Positions 15,901 through 19,477 of a stretch of DNA of 19,477 bases are shown here, piece after piece; position 1 is the stretch's first letter; each line of letters starts with the position of its first letter. The stretch is from Erysipelotrichaceae bacterium (GTDB taxonomy: Bacteria > Bacillota_I > Bacilli_A > Erysipelotrichales > Erysipelotrichaceae): positions 1 through 19,477 of the forward strand of contig JAFOMB010000162.1 in assembly GCA_017419065.1 (NCBI GenBank). The letters run 5' to 3'. Under the pieces are notes generated by a model. That model saw only the letters and a list, made by a program, of their open reading frames with translations, was not told the origin of the DNA and searched no databases. The position numbers and the translations under genes are program-made.

Positions 15901-17103
15901 CGGTACTTCGACAATGGTCGGATGAGAGAAGGAATAACGGAACGGGAAGGCTTCCACATGGCTGCCTTTCTTCAGTTCTTCTCTCAGGACATTCCTTTCA
16001 GCCTTTTCGATCAGTGTGCCCTTCTTATAGAGAACACTGCCGTCGGCCTTCAGGAGATCCTGTGCCAGGACGTGATGTTCGATCCTGTCGATGACGTTGA
16101 GTTTCTTGCCTAATTTATATCTGCCGGCAGGAGTCAGGTCGTATTTCTTCTGATCGAAGAATTTCGCGTTCATTAAGGTCGCGGCACCTTCGATCGTTGG
16201 GACTTCATCCTGCTTCTGGTTCTTGTGCATTTCCAGAAGGGCGTTCTCCATCGTCTTCGTCTTATCCGCCTGCAGCGTGTTGACGATCTCTTCGTACGGT
16301 CCGAAGAAAGACGTATAGATCGCTTCGTAGATATTCAGGAATTCTCTGTCGTCATTGCTGTTGATGAGATCTTCATGGACCGGTAATCCCAGAGCCTTGA
16401 TGAATGTCTTCGCTTTGTTGACGTTGAAGGCATCCTCGCCTCTTTCCAGGTTCAGCGCGAAGCCGATACACTTCAAGAGGATGGTGGACAGGATCTTACG
16501 CTTGCGGTCCACAGACATATTCATGATGCGTCCGAGCGCATTCTTCTTATCGTCTGTCAGGAACTCCAGCCAGGTTCCCCTGGACGGGATCAGTTCCCCG
16601 TCGTACATATCCCGGCCGGTCTTGTCATCGGTCTGAGTGTCGAAATAGGCACCCGGGGAACGGACGATCTGCGAGACGATTACACGCTCGGCGCCGTTGA
16701 TGATAAACGTGCCCGTCGGAGTCATCATTGGGAAGTCACCCAGGAAAACTTCTTCACGTCTTGTGATCACTTCGCCGGTATCTTCGTCGATGATCTCAAG
16801 TTCCATGTTGGCTTTCAGAGGTGCGGCATAATTTACTTCACGGTATTTGCTTTCGGAAACACTGTATTTCGGTTCCTCGAATTCAAAATCGATCAGTTTC
16901 AGGCGGATATTTCCGCTGTAATTCTGGATCGGGTAAATATCATCGAAGACTTCCTTGATACCGGTCTTTTTGAACCAGTCAAAGGAGTCTGTCTGGATCT
17001 CTACTAAGTAAGGCAGCTCTAAGGATCCGGAGACCTTGGAGTAGTCACGGCGAGTAGAATGCTTACCCGTTTCAACAATTCGATAAGACTGTGTTTCTTT
17101 CAT
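12970..17103 (-). CDS. rpoB: RNA polymerase beta subunit RpoB
   Basis: Second catalytic subunit, 1377 residues (about 1190 in Bacillus). Landmarks include DDIDMLGNRRIRTVGEL, the rifampicin-region core SSQLSQFMDQQNPLAELTNK followed by RRISALGPGGLTRER, and the late signatures MSERMVKDDVYTSI, AGRHGNKGVIS and RFGEMEVWALEAYGAAHTLEE. Residue 669, equivalent to E. coli His526, is Asn (codon at 15097-15099). Most of the extra length is a block of about 150 residues at roughly 390-550, between the FRYSF and TIRLIGI segments. The C-terminus is a 50-residue acidic tail ending DEEEEE. The ATG at 17103 with AAAGGA upstream is preferred over an in-frame TTG at 17127 that has no ribosome site. It lies 40 bases after the methyltransferase gene. 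Confidence 0.98.
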   Translation of the reverse strand: MKETQSYRIVETGKHSTRRDYSKVSGSLELPYLVEIQTDSFDWFKKTGIKEVFDDIYPIQNYSGNIRLKLIDFEFEEPKYSVSESKYREVNYAAPLKANMELEIIDEDTGEVITRREEVFLGDFPMMTPTGTFIINGAERVIVSQIVRSPGAYFDTQTDDKTGRDMYDGELIPSRGTWLEFLTDDKKNALGRIMNMSVDRKRKILSTILLKCIGFALNLERGEDAFNVNKAKTFIKALGLPVHEDLINSNDDREFLNIYEAIYTSFFGPYEEIVNTLQADKTKTMENALLEMHKNQKQDEVPTIEGAATLMNAKFFDQKKYDLTPAGRYKLGKKLNVIDRIEHHVLAQDLLKADGSVLYKKGTLIEKAERNVLREELKKGSHVEAFPFRYSFSHPTIVEVPTADKLALIGRVLANDVDLKNETYYMGTVLNSFDVKKLAKEVSTVRVYSAIIAREVPLTSENFNAVMDYGQRFFVLGRLTDAKGEDILVDGEKAMPEYLPDHDSYMLMSDREDVIRERVNKGEKITAWLVGTACQVVNIVHPDDEERTIRLIGIDPLNDKKCITMSDMIALFNYMLTLTDGVGSTDDIDMLGNRRIRTVGELIQNQFRIGLSRMEKAVKEKMSITEVENATPKTLTNNRPLSGAIKEFFSSSQLSQFMDQQNPLAELTNKRRISALGPGGLTRERAGFEVRDVHNSHYGRICPIETPEGQNIGLISYLTTYARVNEYGFIQTPYRKVDKKGNVSDDYIYLSADDENDYIIAQANEVVGGKLVNEQVVARKAGETIMTSRDKVELADVSPKQIVSVAAACIPFLENDDASRALMGANMQRQAVPLLNPHSPYVGTGIESKIAKDSGTGLICQHEGVVTYVDSQTIVVTDKEGKEHEYKLEKFLRSNAGTCINHRPIVKDGELVKPGDVLADGPSMEDGELALGQNVTIAFMTWHGYNYEDAIIMSERMVKDDVYTSIHIDEYSIERRKTKLGEEEITRDIPNVPEGACKNLDGRGIVMVGAEVKEGDILVGKVTPKGQSDASPEEKLLLAIFGEKSHEVRDNSLRVPHGGAGIVQSVRVFKREEGYEMGPGVTEVIKVYVVQKRKISEGDKMAGRHGNKGVISKILPVEDMPIMPDGTPIDIMLNPFGVPSRMNIGQVLEIHLGMAAKALGVKFATPVFDGITNDELISIMDEAKTSPDGKLLLRDGRTGEPYDERIAVGVMYMIKLAHMVDDKLHARATGPYSLVTQQPLGGKAQNGGQRFGEMEVWALEAYGAAHTLEEILTVKSDDINGRTKTYDAIIKGKPIPEPGIPESFNVLKNELQALAVDVRMLDADGNEVDLSKSDDDESPEASSDAKLVADSEGLEVRDSIDDEVSEAVMGLDEEEEE

Positions 17104-17143
17104 TAATACGCCGTCCTTTCCAATCAATCAAACTAGTGTAGAA

Positions 17144-17737
17144 TCACTTTTTAGAAGCCTGATAGACATAATAACCCTTATCTCTATCAAGCACAGAAAC
17201 TTCTTGGAACAGTGTTTTCAGATATTTCTCATGAGAGGCAGCCCCATGGGACTTCCTTACGACGATAAAGAGGTTCCCTCCGCTTTTCAGCATGTGAAAA
17301 GATTTCTCGTAAAGGGAAAAGATGACTTCTTTTCCCGCTCGGATCGGAGGATTGAGAACCACGGTGTCGAAAGGATCATCCAAGGTCAAGATATCATCGC
17401 ATACGCGGATATCCGCCTCGATATGATTATCTTCCGCATTCCTCTTCGACAGGGCTACCGCTCTCGGATTGACGTCTACCATCGTCATCTTCACTTCCGG
17501 GTGAAGACGCTTCAGGATGATGCCTACCGGACCATAGCCGCATCCAAGATCGAGCACATCCGTGCCAAGGGAATGCTGTAAAACGTTCCTGATCAAAACC
17601 ACACTGCCATAGTCGACCTTCTCTTTCGAGAAGACGCCGCTATCGCTGTGAAAGATAAATTCCTCATTATCAAAACAGTAATCAAAGCGAATCGGTTCAG
17701 ACTTCAGGTCACTGTTATCGGTAAAATAATGAGTCAT
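17144..17737 (-). CDS. RsmC-like class I SAM methyltransferase (YbxB type)
   Basis: A 197-residue MTS-domain methyltransferase. Opening HYFTDNSDLKSEP is typical, the SAM loop is VLDLGCGYGPVGI (about 61-73), the acidic residue is in MTMVDVNPRAV, and the target-base motif is NPPIRAGK, the NPPY-like signature of guanine-N2 or adenine-N6 methylation. RsmC methylates G1207 of 16S rRNA in E. coli; the position between rplL and rpoB matches ybxB of B. subtilis. An rRNA guanine is therefore the likely target, but this is inference. It starts four bases after the rplL stop and is certainly cotranscribed with the operon. Confidence 0.92.
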   Translation of the reverse strand: MTHYFTDNSDLKSEPIRFDYCFDNEEFIFHSDSGVFSKEKVDYGSVVLIRNVLQHSLGTDVLDLGCGYGPVGIILKRLHPEVKMTMVDVNPRAVALSKRNAEDNHIEADIRVCDDILTLDDPFDTVVLNPPIRAGKEVIFSLYEKSFHMLKSGGNLFIVVRKSHGAASHEKYLKTLFQEVSVLDRDKGYYVYQASKK

Positions 17738-17741
17738 TCAC

Positions 17742-18110
17742 TTATTTGACTTCGACTTCAGCTCCTGCTTCGACTAATTTCTTCTTGATTTCTTCAGCTT
17801 CTTCTACACTGATGTTTTCCTTGATCGGACTCGGACACTTGTCAACTAAACCCTTAGCTTCAACTAAGCCTAAGCCAGTGATTTCCTTGACAGTCTTGAT
17901 GACTTTTGTCTTAGCGTCACCGAAGTGCTTCAGGATAACGGAAACAGTGGTCGGTCCTGCGTTTTCTTCTTCGACCGGTGCAGCGGCAACAGCGACCGGA
18001 GCAGCGGCTGTGACACCGAACTTCTCTTCGATAGCTTTGACTAAATCATTCAGTTCTAAGATGCTGGCGCTTTCTAAGTAAGCCAGGATATCCTCATGTG
18101 TTAATGCCAT
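17742..18110 (-). CDS. rplL: 50S ribosomal protein L7/L12
   Basis: Stalk protein, 122 residues. The N-terminal dimerisation helices (DILAYLESASILELNDLVKA) are followed by an Ala/Pro/Val-rich hinge (AAAPVAVAAAPVEEE) and the C-terminal domain with KVIKTVKEITGLGLVEAKGL, the factor-binding surface. Shine-Dalgarno GGAG lies upstream. The gene follows rplJ by 21 bases, as expected for the L10-L7/L12 stalk pair. Confidence 0.98.
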   Translation of the reverse strand: MALTHEDILAYLESASILELNDLVKAIEEKFGVTAAAPVAVAAAPVEEENAGPTTVSVILKHFGDAKTKVIKTVKEITGLGLVEAKGLVDKCPSPIKENISVEEAEEIKKKLVEAGAEVEVK

Positions 18111-18131
18111 AATTTTTCTCCTTCTTTCTAA

Positions 18132-18695
18132 TTATTCGGCAGCCGGTGCTTCTGCACTGGCTTCTTCTGCTGCCGGTTCGGCAGCGGCTGGAGCTTCACC
18201 GCTTGCTTCGGCCTTGGCGTCTGCGACAGCCTTGATGACACGGGCAAAGGATGAAACAGGTGCTTGCAGACAGCTCAGTAACATCGAGAGCATACCATCG
18301 TGGTTCGGAAGGTTTGCGAGTTCCTTCAGGGTATCTAAGTCAACGACTTTCCCTTCAACGATGCCGCTCTTGAGTACGAGTTTGTCATGCTTCTTGGCGA
18401 ACTTGGCGAGTACTCTGGCCGGGGCAGTCGCATCCTTGGAGAATGCGTATGCGTTCGGTCCTTTCAGTGTCTCATCGAGATCACCGAATCCCAGTTCGTC
18501 GACCGCTCTTTTCACCATCGTGTTCTTGTAGACCTTGAGTTCTACATTCTCTTCACGTAAGTTACGGCGTAATTCGCTTACTTCCGCAACGGTGAGTCCG
18601 CGGTACTCGGCAACGACGACGCCGTCAGATCCCTTGAGTTTCTCAGTGATCTCTTCAACGACAGCCTTCTTGCCACTCAATACTGCTTGATTCAT
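18132..18695 (-). CDS. rplJ: 50S ribosomal protein L10
   Basis: Base of the ribosomal stalk; binds 23S rRNA through its N-terminal domain and L7/L12 dimers through its C-terminal helix. It has 187 residues, about 20 more than in B. subtilis, because of an Ala/Glu-rich tail (EASGEAPAAAEPAAEEA region). Family motifs include GVVVAEYRGLTVAEVSELR, LKVYKNTMVKRA and LKGPNAYAFS. The ATG at 18695 has AGAGGG just upstream and precedes the conserved NQAVLSGKK; an in-frame GTG at 18716 has no ribosome site. First gene of the operon, controlled by the leader RNA upstream, which L10 itself (as L10(L12)4) is known to bind in bacteria. Confidence 0.97.
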   Translation of the reverse strand: MNQAVLSGKKAVVEEITEKLKGSDGVVVAEYRGLTVAEVSELRRNLREENVELKVYKNTMVKRAVDELGFGDLDETLKGPNAYAFSKDATAPARVLAKFAKKHDKLVLKSGIVEGKVVDLDTLKELANLPNHDGMLSMLLSCLQAPVSSFARVIKAVADAKAEASGEAPAAAEPAAEEASAEAPAAE

Positions 18696-18836
18696 ATTCC
18701 CTCTTTCTAACACCACATATACTCATAAAACAAAACCTGCGTATCCATAGACACACAGGTTAAAAAGTCATCTTCACTTTTACCTCGGTAACATGATTAA
18801 GCACTTGGCCGTTACTGTCTATGGTATATTGATGCC
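18696..18836 (-). ncRNA. L10 leader RNA (ribosomal protein autoregulatory leader)
   Basis: The transcript starting near 18836 contains CCATAGACA (18816-18824), which can pair over 9 bp with TGTCTATGG (18745-18753), closing a long-range stem. Inside are GTAACGG and GTTACCGAGG, which can form a second stem, and an AAGATGA segment, matching the layout I know for Firmicutes L10 leaders. The 3' strand of the closing stem lies within the 5' arm and loop of the terminator at 18734-18761. The two folds therefore exclude each other, which gives transcription attenuation by L10. Confidence 0.8.
18727..18761 (-). terminator. Attenuator terminator in the rplJ leader
   Basis: On the minus strand a stem of up to 12 bp, including G-U pairs, starts AACCTG (18756-18761) and ends CAGGTT (18734-18739), with tetraloop TATG. 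TTGTTTT (18727-18733) follows. It lies 32 bases upstream of rplJ and competes with the CCATAGACA/TGTCTATGG stem. Confidence 0.85.
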
Positions 18837-18841
18837 TTAAT

Positions 18842-18870
18842 ATCATACCGTAAACAGTTTCATGATGCAA
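18842..18870 (-). promoter_or_regulatory. Promoter of the rplJL-rpoBC operon
   Basis: Minus-strand -35 TTGCAT (18865-18870) and -10 TATGAT (18842-18847) are spaced exactly 17 bases apart. The 35 bases upstream (18871-18905) are very A/T-rich and could act as an UP element. Confidence 0.8.
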
Positions 18871-18918
18871 GAGGTTTTGCGTATTTTATATATATAAAGA
18901 GAAGTATTTTTTATATAA

Positions 18919-19398
18919 CTACCAGTATAGAGGGATCAGGAAGAGATAGGGAGCGGTGAATAGAGCCATGCGCAAGGCAATGTATTTCGCCTTTTCCTTT
19001 TCATAACCCTTTTTGAAGAAGAGGTAATTGCAGAGGCAGATGAAGAAGGCGGCGACGGCGATCCCCACAGCGATAAGAAAGAAGCCCCTGATATCATGGA
19101 AGGGATTCATACTGATAGCCTGGATGACGTCATGGTATTCCGGTCCTGTGATGGCATTGAGACAGACAAAGAGAAACAGCGCGCCGATGAAGTCGCTGAT
19201 AAAGCCGAAAAGACAGACCAGCCAGGTATATTTCAGAAGGAACTTCTCTTCTTCGATCCCGAGCTTCTTCTTACAGTAGCGGAGCACCAGATAGTCGATG
19301 AGATAGTTCGCCGGGATCAGAAAAAACCACAATGGTGTCGGTAAGAATACCAGCATCCATATCGGAAACAGGATATTATAGAATCTCTCCTTCTTCAT
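18919..19398 (-). CDS. Small integral membrane protein of unknown function
   Basis: I do not recognise this protein. It has 159 residues and four likely transmembrane segments at about 8-30 (FPIWMLVFLPTPLWFFLIPA), 56-84, 104-127 and 140-158. Between the first two is a charged loop (RYCKKKLGIEEEKF). The N-terminus KKERFYNILFPIWML and the helix-loop layout recall small hypothetical proteins of gut Bacillota. No catalytic motif is visible. The upstream ribosome site is weak. It ends at TAG (18919-18921), about 50 bases ahead of the rplJ promoter, with no hairpin terminator in between, so some read-through into the ribosomal operon is possible. It diverges from the gene at the right edge. Confidence 0.7.
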   Translation of the reverse strand: MKKERFYNILFPIWMLVFLPTPLWFFLIPANYLIDYLVLRYCKKKLGIEEEKFLLKYTWLVCLFGFISDFIGALFLFVCLNAITGPEYHDVIQAISMNPFHDIRGFFLIAVGIAVAAFFICLCNYLFFKKGYEKEKAKYIALRMALFTAPYLFLIPLYW

Positions 19399-19417
19399 GA
19401 TTCTATTCTATCATTTC

Positions 19418-19446
19418 TTGGAAAGTTCACATCTTTCTGCTAGACT
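19418..19446 (+). promoter_or_regulatory. Candidate promoter of the right-edge gene
   Basis: -35 TTGGAA (19418-19423) and -10 TAGACT (19441-19446) have a 17-base spacer. The distance to the ribosome site is short (about 8 bases), so the leader would be minimal. Confidence 0.45.
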
Positions 19447-19465
19447 GTCATTCAAAGGAGTTCCT

Positions 19466-19477
19466 ATGACTGAAATA
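19466..19477 (+). CDS. First four codons of a plus-strand gene cut by the window edge
   Basis: ATG ACT GAA ATA runs to the last base. AAAGGAG (19454-19460) sits five bases before the ATG, a good ribosome site, and a promoter-like sequence lies further up. The product cannot be named from four residues. Confidence 0.5.

Noticed and set aside
17104..17127. TTG start extending RpoB by eight residues
   Set aside because: There is no Shine-Dalgarno before it. The ATG at 17103 is preceded by AAAGGA and matches the usual RpoB start.

Overview
The window looks like a chromosomal segment of a Bacillota (Firmicutes) bacterium of mid-range GC, most likely from the Erysipelotrichia side of the phylum. 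Three things point there: the gene order rplJ-rplL-(ybxB-type methyltransferase)-rpoB-rpoC; an RNA polymerase beta subunit with a long N-terminal-half insertion relative to Bacillus; and an Asn in place of the rifampicin-contact His, as I recall for Mollicutes. The lineage call is inference, because no 16S gene is present. Almost everything is on the minus strand. The exceptions are one oxidoreductase gene and the first four codons of a gene at the right edge. No tRNA, rRNA, insertion sequence, prophage or CRISPR array was seen, and no gene-free stretch exceeds about 230 bases.

Right part (about 9.1-19.5 kb): a small unrecognised membrane protein and a divergent gene start flank a ribosomal/RNA polymerase operon read leftwards. 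The operon starts at a good sigma-A promoter (about 18842-18870). It runs through an L10-type autoregulatory leader with mutually exclusive antiterminator and terminator stems, then encodes rplJ, rplL, an RsmC-like methyltransferase, rpoB and rpoC, and ends at a strong hairpin terminator (9088-9114). Next come a small-molecule-type SAM methyltransferase with a palindrome in its upstream region and a monoacylglycerol-lipase-like alpha/beta hydrolase. The hydrolase converges on a plus-strand aldo/keto reductase that carries a C-terminal two-cluster ferredoxin domain.

Centre-left (about 1.1-6.0 kb): a complete polyamine-uptake operon, with an HTH-cupin repressor followed by potA, potB, potC and potD. 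All are tightly packed or overlapping. The promoter carries two matching 17-bp palindromes just downstream of the -10 box, which I read as autoregulatory operators. PotA is about 150 residues longer than usual because two tandem Ig-like repeats, of the kind normally found in Gram-positive surface proteins, split its C-terminal TOBE domain.

Left end (1-1.1 kb): a HigA/Xre-type antitoxin gene has a palindromic operator lying exactly between its -35 and -10 boxes. It is followed by a decayed YoeB toxin remnant that lacks the N-terminus and the HRLVY segment and has an in-frame stop. After a terminator comes a membrane protein cut by the window edge, possibly PnuC-related.

I found no clearly new multi-gene system. 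The most notable items are the PotA surface-domain insertion, the orphaned antitoxin with its dead YoeB remnant, the RpoB Asn at the rifampicin site with its lineage insertion, and the paired operators of the polyamine operon.
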